From: Gymnothorax reevesii
Lineage: Eukaryota > Chordata > Actinopteri > Anguilliformes > Muraenidae
DNA: 64,000 nt
NCBI GenBank assembly: GCA_029721435.1
Contig: CM056573.1
Coordinates: 4,126,001 to 4,190,000, forward strand
Direction of reading: 5' to 3'
Within the stretch, counting starts at the first letter, position 1. The number at the start of each line of letters is the position of its first letter. The translations under genes were made by a program, and so were the position numbers. Below, in pieces: positions 48,895 to 60,060 of this stretch. The notes under the pieces are model-generated. The model was not told where the DNA came from and did no database searches. It worked only from the letters and a program-made list of their open reading frames with translations.

Positions 48895-50301
48895 AAAGAA
48901 CGGCTTACTCACATGCAAAATGCTCTTCCTCCCTTCTCTTCTGAAGAGAACCCACCAGCATTATTTATAAAGTAGGCTACATAACAAAAGTGAAAATCAA
49001 AAACAGAAGAAAAATGATATGAATGATATGAGTTTATTTGCGAATGGCTCTGCTGGTTCAGATTAGGTCTGGTGAAATAACCATAGAGGGACAGAAGTTG
49101 TGTCAGCGGTAATGATTTTCCGTTACATTAAATTAGCATAATGCCAGCTTTATGCAGTGAGACGTCCCCTTAGAGTCCAACCCACTGTAATGCAAATGGT
49201 TTCATTTCAGAAAATGAAACTACTAAATTGAGAGAAAGCAATAAATGTGCCATTTGCGACTGACAGATGTGTCAATAATGCTACTGCCACACGCATTTGT
49301 GTTTGTGAGAGCAGAAAAATAGAGCATGATGGCTCCAAGAGAAAGACTGAAACTGCTGTTCACTGCACTCTTGTCCTAGTTACAGAAGTAGAATATACAC
49401 TGTACTGCGCCTAGCAACCTGCACACAGTTAATGTCTGTTTATAGCTTGGCGATGTTGCCCTGGCACTGAAGATATATGGATTGAACCCGGTAACTTAGC
49501 ATGACATTTCTCCTATTTGAACCACGGTGATCTCTGATCGGTACAGGCTCCTGGATGTACCCATGAACAAGAACACAATGCCTGAGAATCAGAGGCCTTG
49601 ATTCAGTCGATGTGTCGAACTTACAGGACTCCATGGTATCTTCTAAATAAAGCTTTATTTCCCAACCAAGATTGGAAGAGTACTCTATTCAGCTGTCTTT
49701 TTCCCCAAAAAGCAATAAATCACTGAAAAACGGGTGGTCAGAGTCAGGCAACGTGGCACCACTAATCTTCAAAAGGACTCTAGACTTTATTCAACACTTT
49801 TTTAAATGTCAGCGGTAAAGATTTGTGACGTGTGAAATCATTCTACTTATATATGCTAGTAGGCTGAGTCAAAAACTGAAGGCTTTTGTGTGCCACACAA
49901 TAAAACAACATTCGATTTTTGGCATTATTTTTGTTATATATGATAGCAAACATGCTATGTATATCCAGTAAAGACATATCAATACAAGTACAGAAAAACG
50001 GTACTCTGTCCAAATACTGCTCTTCGAATTTAACATCAGTTTTATCTCGCATCTTTCAGAAAATGTTCCAGTCAGCTCCTTGAAAAACACATCCCCCACA
50101 AGCCACTTTTCTGGCAGACAGAAAGATGAATATGAATCATTGCAAAAAAAGATGCAAATACCTGAACACTTATGCACCCAACAGATGTTTATTTGCTTTC
50201 ACTCTTGTGGTGCCACAATAGTAATTTCTAAAAAATCGTCAAATTGCTACAAGTTTTGTGTAAATGAAATGGGGGTATAGCTGGGTCTCCATCTCCTCTA
50301 T

Positions 50302-50570
50302 CTTAACCCTCCTATTATGTTATTACGTTCTGGGTCTATTTGACCCGACTCAGTGTTCAACGTCTCAAAAAAAGCATGGTAAACATACTTTTTTTAAGCT
50401 AGATTTCCCCCCCCGAACTTTACAGAGAAAACATGAATTTAACAACAAAAAAAAACATATTTTGTTCTGTACAAATGTTGTTTGCATCGATGCTGTTTGG
50501 GTCATTTTGACCCCAGGATCAATAATTAAAAAAAACATTATTTTGATCTTGTTTTTGTAATGTTGCCTGA
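50302..50570. mobile_element. possible piggyBac-type non-autonomous element, one end
   Basis: TTAACCCTCCTATTATG at 50302 is a TTAA followed by a terminus seen in fish piggyBac-like repeats. GGGTCTATTTGACCC and GGGTCATTTTGACCCC palindromes follow. No matching right end was found. Confidence 0.35.
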
Positions 50571-51281
50571 GACAGGCATGTTCAAACTAATTTATCATTC
50601 AGTTCACATTGGGTCTCATTCATTTTGCTATAATCATGTAAAATGGATGATTGATGAATAAGGGGAGGATGGGAGAGTCGTGTTTTATTTACTTGGCTGT
50701 TAAAATGGTCAGTAGATGGGTATAAATGAGCCGAGAGGAGATTGGGTAAAACTTTCAGTCACAAACATCTTATGTAGTTTTACACTGCAGGGATCAAACT
50801 GACCTTTAACCAAAAATGGTTTATTCATTTGAACAATTATTGCTCAAAAATTGATATTTTTATGTACCATTACATCCAATATGCACCACAGTATGCTGTT
50901 GGCATTAGTGATATTCAATTAAAACTGCAGTCGTTCAAGTTTTCCCCTGTGCCTTATCGCTCACCATTATTACTTGGCCTCAAAAATAGCTGCTGCTATA
51001 TTTAATATTATTTGATTGCCAATGTTTCTATAGTGATGAGATTTCTAAAGCGCATGTATAAAGATGAGATGCATGGTTATATAGGCACAAAATAACCAGT
51101 AAATTAGCGGAGCCGCAGCTGAAATGGTCACACTTTGAAGAATGAATAATGCGTTAATAATGATAAGTTAATGTTCCCTTTCCCCTGTACAGCTGAAATA
51201 CAGTTGGATGTTGTAATACGGACAGTTTTTTACATCATGCTGTGGGGTGGGGTAACACTATAGGCTCTGACCTCGCTCTGG

Positions 51282-51336
51282 TTGTGTGTGTGTGTGTGTG
51301 TGTGTGCGTGTGTGTGTGTGCGTGTGTGTGTGTGTA
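51282..51336. repeat. (TG)n microsatellite with CG interruptions
   Basis: About 27 dinucleotide units, two of them changed to CG. Confidence 0.97.
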
Positions 51337-51639
51337 TGAACATGCAGTTCGAGGGATTAAAATCCCTGGGCTGCTGGTCTTTAGGCTATTTTTACAGGAA
51401 GATTGCTTCGAAGATCCTCCTGAAAAATGATATGAGCAGATGGCCTCAGATTCATCAGTAATTAGGAGCTGTATGGCAACTCCTCAGCACTGGGGCAGTG
51501 AAGGTTTCTGCAGGAAGATGGAGCGTCGATTTCCCTGGAAATGTGCATTGCATAGTCCTTCCTCTTCAGGACATACAGTCTTTACTTATGTGACTGATGA
51601 CTAGTATTCAGGTTAAATCTAAGTATTCATTTGTAGGGA

Positions 51640-51673
51640 GTATTATTATTATTATTGCTATTATTATTATTAC

Positions 51674-51708
<35 letters not shown>

Positions 51709-51745
51709 TAAATTCAGTTTTTTTTTTGTTTTTTTTTGTTTTTTT
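51640..51745. repeat. (ATT)n(AAT)n inverted microsatellite plus poly(T)
   Basis: ATT units (51640-51671) switch to AAT units (51674-51708), followed by T-runs to 51745. Confidence 0.95.
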
Positions 51746-52229
51746 GCCTGATCAATCCCAAGAAAAATGTTTGTTTGACTGTGAAATGCATTATACTGCA
51801 CTTTAACCCAAATGACATTTTTGCCTCAAGACTTCCAAAATAAATTCTGATGCATGTAAAGAAAGCCTTGATCTTTTGCATTCAGTCACTTTCAGATTCA
51901 GTGTGTATTTTACATTGAACCCAAAGATGACATTCTATGTGGAAATGATCATTAAGAAGCAAACTGTGGTCAGAATAAACCTTTAATTTGTCTTGATGTC
52001 ATTGCATGCACGCATGTTTAGGATGTACCAGAGAGGGCGTGTGCCATTGAAGTCTCAATGCTGTAATGTTCCCTTTGCTCTTTCAACAGCTCTGTCCTGC
52101 CATTGCTGGAACCCATTGACTGGGCTGTAGGTATGTGTGCGACAAATAAACTGCTCCCTTAAAAGGTGCAGAAATGTGCCTGACGGCATGGTTCCTCTCC
52201 CTGGAGATTATGGCTAATCAGAGGGCCCT

Positions 52230-52354
52230 GTATTTATAGCTGGTCAGCTCCACACATCTCGTTTAATCCCACCTCGCCATCGCAATATCCATCACTGCTC
52301 CCTGCAGGAACTCAACTCCGGGAATCTTCCGAAAACAATCACAACCAAGGAAGG
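52230..52354 (+). promoter_or_regulatory. possible fhl5 promoter or 5' non-coding exon
   Basis: A GTATTTATAG element at 52230-52239 is one base from a MEF2 consensus and could also serve as a TATA-like box. It is followed by about 115 bases of balanced composition ending in a plausible donor, AAG|GTAGTT (52351-52356). It lies 1.2 kb before the fhl5 ATG exon on the same strand. This is inferred from position and motif only. Confidence 0.25.
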
Positions 52355-53178
52355 TAGTTCAGCCCTTTTCCTTACCTATCGATCACAGGGACTTCTGACA
52401 GCAGTGAATGGCTGAATGATCATTGAGATTTATTGGGAAAATGCTCTGGAACTGATAATTATTTCCAAGAAAAGTCTTGGCAGTTTCTTGCTAAATGTAT
52501 TATGTACTTAGATCCGCAAATTGTTCAGTCAATTACACAAAAATTTATTTACTAAAACGACCCTGCCTGTGAAATTGCTTTTACCATAAACTAATAGCTG
52601 CAAAACTGATATATGATCTCAAACTTAATTTCCTGTCATCATAAGCCTTCACTGCTTGTCCTTTAAAGTTGTCTTTTTGCATGGTATAAAGATATGAGAA
52701 CACTTCAGCTCCGCTGTATTATTTAATAAATCAGTCCAACTGTACATTTTATGTTGTAATATCAAAGGGGAATGTACCTTGCTTGGATGTGGTCTTTCTA
52801 AAATTATTTGGAACTGTTTAAGTGAAAGCCTTCTTCAAAAATAGATTCAGCTCGGCAATTTATTATTATTATTTTTTCGGGGGGGGGGATAAACATTTTG
52901 CGACAAAACATGTCAGTGATTCTGAGGTCTTGTCATCGCAACTTTCTTAACCATATCACCCGTCATCACCTGTCAGATCTGAGAGCTGTCGCTATGAAGA
53001 TATCTGCCAATCAGTTACTATTTTTGCTGCTTAAAGACATTCACTTGAACCCTTGCTAGAATAAATCAGATTTGAAGAATTTTCTGACATTAAAAAGGGA
53101 TGCAACCCGTTCCAGTAAAATCATTACCTTGGAGGATGTATTATTTGAGGAGACTGAAATGGCACCTCAAATATATAT

Positions 53179-53205
53179 GTGTGTGTGTGTCTGTGTGTGT
53201 GTGTA
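53179..53205. repeat. (TG)n microsatellite upstream of fhl5
   Basis: About 13 TG units with one CTG break. Confidence 0.9.
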
Positions 53206-53567
53206 GTTGGGACTACAGTATACCACTATTTTTGAATGTTCAATCATCTTTAACCAGCACTGATATTCATGTGCAAGCCTTACTGCTTATTTGAAATTAA
53301 TTATGTGTTTGTGGTAATTCGTCAGCTGCTTGTCATACTGCGAACATAACCCAGCTTGCATTGAGTTGAACTGAAGGAAAACCGAGGTACCTGCTCAGTT
53401 AGTTGGGCTGGTATATTTCCTGTTGTATAAACTGCTTGTCATCATGTTCTTCCCTTCTGATGTTGCTTAAGCCTATTTGCATATTAGTTTTCATGCCTTT
53501 GCCTATAACCACCACCATTATTTCTGTCAAATATATTTTCTATGTGAACTTTAGGTGTAGAGCCAAG

Positions 53568-53726
53568 ATGTCCACTGAACGGTTTGATTGCCATTATTGC
53601 AAGGACTCCTTGCTGGGAAAGAAGTATGTCTTGAAAGATGACACTCAGTACTGCACAAAGTGCTATGAGAACCTGTTCTCTAACTGCTGTAAGCGATGCT
53701 CTCATCCTATTGGGTGCAACTCAAAG
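53568..53726 (+). CDS. fhl5: fhl5 coding exon 1 (residues 1-53)
   Basis: The ATG at 53568 begins MSTERFDC, the usual FHL N-terminus. The exon encodes the half LIM finger and the first cysteines of LIM1, and ends in phase 0 at AAG before the donor GTAGGC (53727). The exon starts upstream in the 5'UTR at one of two nearby AG acceptors (53553-53554 or 53559-53560). Confidence 0.85.
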
Positions 53727-56700
53727 GTAGGCGGAGTAAAAATAAGGGAGACTTAGAACAATGATGCATTCCAGCACACAAATAGTCAACAACTGACTGT
53801 AGTGTTAAAACTAATCCGGCTAGTTTTCAGTGTTCGATGCGATAAAACCCTGTAAAATAGCTTTGGGATTTGTAATCGTGATCTGTGTTGGCTGAGATGT
53901 AATTTACACAGCTGCCTTTAAATCTCAGTCTATTTAAGTATCTGACCCTCGCAGAGTTGAAATGTTGTGTTAGTCTGTTATTTTACTTGCAGTGTTTTTT
54001 GGACAGTGGACGCATTGCATTCTAACGTACAATCATGCATCACTCCGCAGGAGTTCTGTAATCAACACAGTGGTCAGATAACCTGAGGGGACACTGATTG
54101 CCCTGATCTAGGAATAAAACTTTCAAGGAAAATGAACCTTTTCGACTATAATAACAAGTATTAGCATTACACATCATAAAGTATAATTACACTATTTTTG
54201 TTTAAATAATATTGAGTAGACAACAATAAATCCATTGAATTTGTGGCTTTTTACAGTTGTTGTTTTGATGCGATGGCTTTGATATCATTTTGGCAAATAC
54301 TGATTAAATCACAAAGTGACATTACTGCACTAAAAACAGGTTAATATTTCTCTTTAGAAAAAATAAGAACATAATATTTATCAACAGCTTTAAGCTATAA
54401 CTTTCACCGTTGATTGCTCATCATGTGCATACCTTGTTTCTCTCTGCTTCTGGAAGGATCTGTCGTATAAGGACAGCCACTGGCATGAGGACTGCTTCCT
54501 TTGTGCCAAATGCAACAGGTCACTGGTGGAAAAGCCCTTTGCCTGTAAGGATGACCAGCTGCTGTGTACAGACTGCTATGCCAATGAATACTCCTCTAAG
54601 TGCAGCACTTGCAAAAAAACTATCATGCCAGGTACAGTAATGGTCTCTCCCCATCTCACTCTCTCTCACTCCTCTGATGAACCCCCCTAATCTCCACAGT
54701 ATGACAAAGAGGTGTGATTGAAACAACCATATTGTTTGGCATCGGAGAATATGGAAGAATCCCCACAATTTTATTGTGTTGTAATGGCATATATGCTTAT
54801 GTTAGGCTTTTGAATCCTCCTTAATGGCATTCACATCGTTCCCATATTTATTCTTTCTTTATTGCGCGAATTCTTCATTCCAACTGGTTCTGCTTGATTC
54901 CTGCTGATTTTGAATAAGTGTTACGGGGGCATAAGGGTCAATCTGTTTTGCCCATTCGTGTGGGTCAGGGCATCTCTGAAAGAGACTCGGCCACTTGGGC
55001 GCTCCCTGTCAGCAGTGGTGAGTTCCGACTAACTGCAGTCCAAGGGGGGACAAACCATGAACCAACAATAGTATGTCGGACGCTGATGCTCACTGATGCA
55101 CAAGGGTAACGAATGCTATTCTGGTCTGGTCCAAACCAACAGAAGGACCACTCTGGCGCAAGTCTCAGAATTGTAATTATACTTACATAAAGAATGCGTT
55201 ACGACACACAGTACAAGGCACCCTGAGGGTTCAGCACTTTTTAGCTGCGTGGCATCACAGAGCATCACATTCTAACCCCAGTCCAGTGCCAGAGGCACCT
55301 ACAATGGGCACAAAAGCATCAGAACTGGACCCTGGAGCAGTAGAAGACAGTTGCCTGGTCCAGTGAGTCCCATTTTCCTCGAGATCATGTGCTTCAGCTG
55401 GGACCATGTGTACCGTATACCTGAGGGAGAGGATGTGGCACCAGGATGTGCAGTAGGAAGTAAAGCTGGAGGTGGGAGGGTGATGCCCTGGAAATGTTCC
55501 GCATGGAACCCCTGAGCCCGGGACTCACGGACATCAGTTCCACGGAGCAATTCTTGCAGCACAAGGGGCATGTACACAGTATTAAAGGAGGAGGCCGCAC
55601 CTCGGCAAAGTATATTTCCTCGGAAAGTAGAATTCCTGAAGTGTCTAATATGCAAAGTTTTATAAATTTGAATTTGGTAATTATCCAGTGCGACACATTT
55701 TAAAACTGGCGAGTCTTCAAATCGGCATCAATATCAGGGGGCAGACTTGGGGAATCTAAGGCTGCGTTCGGAATGCACACTTGTCCACTCGCTCACTCAC
55801 CCACTCTCTTTGTATTGTTTTCAATGTAGAACATTCACTACATAGTGCCCTATGTAGTGGGTGAGTGTACATTTCGAACTCAGCCAAAAACCTTTATCCA
55901 ATCAAACGCTTGTGTGTCAGTTATTCTCTTTCATGATGTCAGTTGTTCTCTTTCATCCGGGCCATGGAGTTGTTCTGAGGGTCTTCAATAAGCTCTCCCT
56001 TTACGGCTTGGCTGCCCGCAAGGTGTTTTTATTTAAGCTGGCCTGAGTAACAATCAAACAATTTATCGACTGAACCACAAAGACCACTACATGACCAAAA
56101 TGAGAAATAGTGATGAAAAAGTGAATGCGCATCGCCCACATTTATATAATAGATATGGCCTTGTAAGGATGGCAGGATAAATGCAAAAATCCAAAACTTT
56201 TGCTGACTTTGCAGCATTTATTTTTGCCATCTTCACGATTGTCACTCAGCTGTGCAACGTGCCTTCGACGCCCTTTAGCTGCCAATGCATTCGGAATATA
56301 GAATGGATTCTTGCGGCTTATTGCTTAATGAGCCATGCAAACAAATTTATGCAAATCAGTGCTGCTATACCAGCGCAGAAATTATAAAGACATATTGATA
56401 TTTTACGTTGGCATTTATGCGCAGAAGAACACTCCACTTAATTGTGTGGTGCAATGCATAACAATGCCATTGAAAATAAATTAGACGGTGGTCGGTTTTT
56501 ACCAATTAGTCTGAGCAACTGTGGCTAATCGGGAGATGAACTGGGAGAGGTTTAGGTTATTAAGCATTTAAAGGTGAGGTTTCCGAGGATCAATTTCAAA
56601 ATCAGTTGATTCCCCAAGTGAAAATTCCTACCCCCTGATACTGATGCCAATTTGAACACTTGCTGGTTTAAAAACGTGTCGCACTGGATTATTATCAAAT

Positions 56701-59012
56701 TAAAATATGGGTTTTAGACACTTCAAGAATTCTACTTTCCACTGAAATATACTGTAGCTCCCTGGTCCTCAAATCACAACCTATGAGGTCCGCGTACTGC
56801 TGGTTTTCCACCCTCCATTTACCTGGGAGTCAGGTGTTAACACAGTCTGGCCAATCAGAGGCACGAACTGTTCATTTACTTGCCTGGGATGGCAGAAAAC
56901 CTGGGCTGGATTTAGATTCGAGGTCCTGATTTGAGGATCCCTGCAAAGCTCATCAACTAATACAGCGTTTTAAGAAATGTATTAAAGTAGCATATCAGAG
57001 TGAGAATAAACTCGCAAAGTTTCGTTGCCTGTTAGCCATGAAGGGGAGTCGGTCAGCTGTGTGTAATAATATTATAGTTATAGAGAAAATAAAGAAAATG
57101 AAGATGGTCACGACGCAATGATTTCAGCATAAGGTCTGATCTTATTGATATTAGAGATTGTTATCGTGATGAGAACAATGTTAGAGAATGTTATTGCATA
57201 CTTGTGTACATCTTGAACTGTGACTGTGAGTGTGATTGTATGTGTGTTGGGATTGTACCTTGAGTACGAAATAAAGATCGTATCATTGCAAATACTTTGC
57301 CGAAGTGTGGCCTGATCAGTGTGCATTATATTGTGTATAGTTCTTAACCTAACAAGACACCAAATCGGGCAACAGTTTAGGCAAAATTGAAACAGAGGTG
57401 GCCAATGATATGAGATGAGGGGAGAGTCCGCCCTTTTCCTTTCCTGTCAAAGATCAGGTTTGAGCTGCTGCCACGTGAAAAAGCGCCTTTTAATTTCTAT
57501 TAATACGCAGACACACGTCGGTTAGAGCTCAACAATTTTAAGATGTGTCATTACGCCAGATTGGCATTCCTCTTCGGGGATTAGACTCGTCTTGGTGCGT
57601 CAGTAACACCTTCCTCTGGTTTCAGGAGCTCGTAAAATGGAGTACAAAGGAAACTGCTGGCATGAGACATGCTTCATGTGCCACCGCTGCCAGCAGCCAA
57701 TAGGAACCAAGTCCTTCATCCCCAAAGACAATAACTACTACTGTGTGCCGTGCTTCGAGAAGCAATTTGCTTACCAGTGCTGCGCCTGCAAAAAGGTGAG
57801 TTAGTGTTGAGAGTAACGGCATCATTGGTCAGCAGTGTTTAGTGTTGAGGGTAACGGCGGCATTGATCAGCAGTGTTTAGTGTTGAGGGTAACGGCGGCA
57901 TTGATCAGCAGTATGTTACAGTGTGATGCCTGTGGGTGAGTTTCCCCCTGAGACCTTCTGCTGCGCAGTGTGTGTGAAGAATACACTCGCTTTCGTAGGC
58001 CATCACCACCGGCGGGGTCACCTACCAGGATAAGCCCTGGCACCGCGAGTGTTTCGTCTGCATTGGGTGCAAGAAGCAGCTGACAGGGCAGCGATTCACC
58101 TCCAGAGAGAACTACCCCTACTGCCTGGAGTGCTTCAGTAACCTCTACGCCAAGAAGTGTGTGGCCTGCACCAAGCCCATCTCCAGTGAGCGCTCGCCCG
58201 CCTGTCAGTCATCTGCTTGCACACTTCCAGCGGGGAAATATTACCCCCATACTCAAAACGCCGAAGGGCGGCTGTAAAAATACCAGCTCGATGGGCATCT
58301 TGTGCTTCTGCCATCTAAGAAAATATTTGTTGCTTGTCCAGAGTTAAAAATATAAACATATATGTTTATTTATGTATCAAAAAAGTATCTGACCCAGAGC
58401 CAAATTTCAGTTCATAGTGCCCTGTGTGATCAAAAACCAATTGATCCAAGGCCTCAACATGAAGTCCATCAGTTAGTAATTGAAATTAAGTTTTTTTTTT
58501 TACGTGTGTGTCTGTAAAATGACTGAAAAGTAGCTCCCTGATCACATTCACTTGGACTTACCAAATCAGTGATCCCTGATAGATGGTAGATAGTTTCTTG
58601 TTGATAATCAAATACTCTCTCTTGGTTTAATTTTCCTGATGTTATAATCTAACACAGGTAAATTATAGAGACTGAAGGTGACTGAAGAAACTCCTGTTAT
58701 AACCAGGTTTCGTGTGAATGTCGCGTGACGCAATTTTTGTTGATTACCTGACTTCTGTCACCTCCTGAGGTCTCATGCAGCCAAGCAGTGTGCACATTTA
58801 CATCTGTTCAGAGTGATCACCTGATTACAGTCAAAGATAAAAGTTGCAGCATAAGAACGCAGCCAAAATCAAATGACACCCCCCCCCAAGACACAACATT
58901 GTGACACAGGATTCCCCGGTGTCAAGTAAACGCTCTCAATAGGTTTGTTAAATGTTTTTCCAGGATGCACATTACCACCTTTATTTGGGTGTGAATGAAA
59001 TTAATAATGAAG

Positions 59013-59055
<43 letters not shown>

Positions 59056-59212
59056 CTCAGGTCTCTCAGGGGCGAAGTACATCTCGTTTGAAGAGCGTCA
59101 GTGGCACAGCGAGTGTTTTAACTGTATGAAGTGCGCCATGTCCCTGGCAGGCAGGGGTTTCCTGACCCATCGCGATGACATCCTGTGCACCGACTGCGGA
59201 CGGGACAAGTGA
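53568..59212 (+). CDS. fhl5: four and a half LIM domains protein 5 (five coding exons)
   Basis: Joining 53568-53726, 54457-54631, 57626-57795, 57999-58185 and 59061-59212 gives 843 nt: 280 codons plus stop, with no interruption. The product is a LIM-only protein with an N-terminal half LIM finger (Cys 8, 11, 29, 32) followed by four full LIM domains, the FHL architecture (FHL2 279, FHL5 284 residues). All introns begin GT and end AG, and their phases (0, 1, 0, 1) keep the frame. FHL proteins are zinc-finger adaptors; FHL5 (ACT) co-activates CREM/CREB in testis and is also studied in vascular smooth muscle. The choice of FHL5 over FHL2 rests on FHL5-like stretches (LLGKKYVLKDD, KCVACTKPIS) and on the nearby FUT9-type gene. 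Much of LIM1-LIM3 also resembles FHL2. Introns are 730, 2994, 203 and 875 bp; intron 2 carries transposon sequence. Confidence 0.85.
54457..54631 (+). CDS. fhl5: fhl5 coding exon 2 (LIM1 end, LIM2 start)
   Basis: It encodes DLSYKDSHWHEDCF and onward through KTIMPG, the strongly conserved FHL exon. The acceptor is AG at 54455-54456 and the donor is GTACAG at 54632. The exon ends one base into a Gly codon (phase 1). A purine-rich GGAAG just before the junction makes the acceptor look weak. Confidence 0.85.
54900..55606 (+). mobile_element. transposon-derived fragment (Tc1-like) in fhl5 intron 2
   Basis: Plus-strand sequence including GGATGTGGCACCAGGATG and GTGATGCCCTGG resembles the transposase region of a Tc1-like family known from fish, with many changes. 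It ends where the 55607-56754 element begins. No usable frame remains. Confidence 0.4.
55607..56754. mobile_element. long inverted-repeat DNA element (MITE-like) in fhl5 intron 2
   Basis: About 150 bases at the left (AAGTATATTTC, GGAAAGTAGAATTC, GAAGTGTCTAA, ATCCAGTGCGACAC, ATCAGGGGG) recur inverted at 56605-56754. TA follows the right end (56755-56756). The interior of about 850 bases has no transposase frame, so it is non-autonomous. Confidence 0.75.
56755..57625. other. rest of fhl5 intron 2
   Basis: 56760-56945 (CTCAAATCACAACC ... GGTCCTGATTTGAGGATCC) is an interspersed repeat-like block with partly inverted ends. The remainder is unremarkable. Confidence 0.4.
57626..57795 (+). CDS. fhl5: fhl5 coding exon 3 (LIM2 and LIM3 start)
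   Basis: The acceptor is TTCAG at 57621-57625. The exon completes the split Gly codon, then reads ARKMEYKGNCWHETCF through CCACKK. The donor at 57796 is a perfect GTGAGT. A 38-bp tandem repeat begins 7 bases after the donor. Confidence 0.87.
57803..57910. repeat. 38-bp tandem repeat in fhl5 intron 3 (2.8 units)
   Basis: AGTGTTGAG recurs at 57803, 57841 and 57879, exactly 38 bases apart, with the unit continuing GTAACGGCGGCATTGATCAG. It fills half of the 203-bp intron and begins 7 bases inside the donor. Confidence 0.95.
57999..58185 (+). CDS. fhl5: fhl5 coding exon 4 (LIM3 and LIM4 start)
   Basis: The acceptor is CGTAG, ending at 57998. The exon reads AITTGGVTYQDKPWHREC through KCVACTKPIS and ends one base into the next codon before the donor GTGAGC (58186). 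That split codon becomes Ser, where FHL2 and FHL5 usually have Gly (PISG). Confidence 0.87.
59015..59052 (+). repeat. (TG)19 at the fhl5 exon 5 acceptor
   Basis: Nineteen TG units are followed by TTTCTCAG, which ends the intron at 59060. Confidence 0.98.
59061..59212 (+). CDS. fhl5: fhl5 coding exon 5 (end of LIM4, stop)
   Basis: The acceptor CTCAG ends at 59060, directly after a (TG)19 tract. The exon reads LSGAKYISFEERQWHSECFN through the LIM4 cysteines to DCGRDK and the stop TGA at 59210-59212. This is the typical FHL C-terminus. Confidence 0.87.
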
Positions 59213-60060
59213 AAAACACGAACTACTTCGCACGACTCGGATTTCTTTCATTCTGAAATGTACAGAGTAAATGTCTCTGCTGGGGTGGTCTGTACCTTCT
59301 CTGCTCATGTGGACACACTGCCTGTCTTTAGCCAGAATCTTACCGGCAGCTGTTAAACATCATTAGGAGATGGACTGAATGTTTCATCAGTATGTTGAAA
59401 ATGCTGTCCAGTAGAAGCTATATTTATTTGCATCTATACTAAGGAAATAGAGATTTTGTTTATTTTATAAAAACACACCATAATACTGGTGAACTCACAG
59501 GTGACTTTTAAGTGAGCAGTTTTAGGGATGGGGGTGTTGATCAGGCGGGTGTGCGCTTTTGGTAGATCTCTACTGAGAAACTTACATTCGCTTTAAGTGC
59601 GAGTTCACATGCAGCTCTCCTGAAAAAGCCATTGGCAGTATTAGGAGCATGTATATTTTGTCCATTTCTAAAATCAGTATATTTTTTCAGGAATAGTTTA
59701 TCATGATTTGTGTGTATGCATTTCATATAATCCATCATTGACAATGGAAGAACACTGCATGGTGCTCATGTATAACATATTATTAATGTGTTTGTACTCC
59801 AGAACATAGTTTTATATGTAAAATTATTAGGTGTGGATTTCTAATGACAATATTTCTACTGTAAGAGGGGTATGCAGACAGTCCTTCAGTTTTAAGTTTG
59901 CCTGGGAGAAGGTTAGTTCCTTATTCAGCGTGCTTAAGTTTAAATAAAATAAAAATTCTTACATTTCAATGATATAATTTAATAACACACAGAGCGCTGT
60001 TAGCATTCATTACATACTGAATGCCGTGGATTGTACTTTGTTTTTTTAAAATAAAGACAT
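59213..60060 (+). other. fhl5 3'UTR with candidate poly(A) signals
   Basis: A+T-rich sequence follows the stop codon. AATAAA occurs at 59943-59948 and again at 60050-60055, the second followed by T-rich and TTGACTTTG sequence. Either could end the fhl5 transcript. No other gene is visible here. Confidence 0.45.

Larger units (their letters stand above)
48895..52229. other. region upstream of fhl5, microsatellites and one possible transposon end
   Basis: Apart from the repeats listed separately I see no gene. UFL1 exons, expected here in a mammal-like order, were not recognised. Confidence 0.4.

Noticed and set aside
53568..59212. Naming the LIM gene fhl2
   Set aside because: Several central segments are FHL2-like, but the N-terminal and LIM4 linker stretches and the nearby FUT9-type gene favour fhl5; a phylogenetic tree would settle it.
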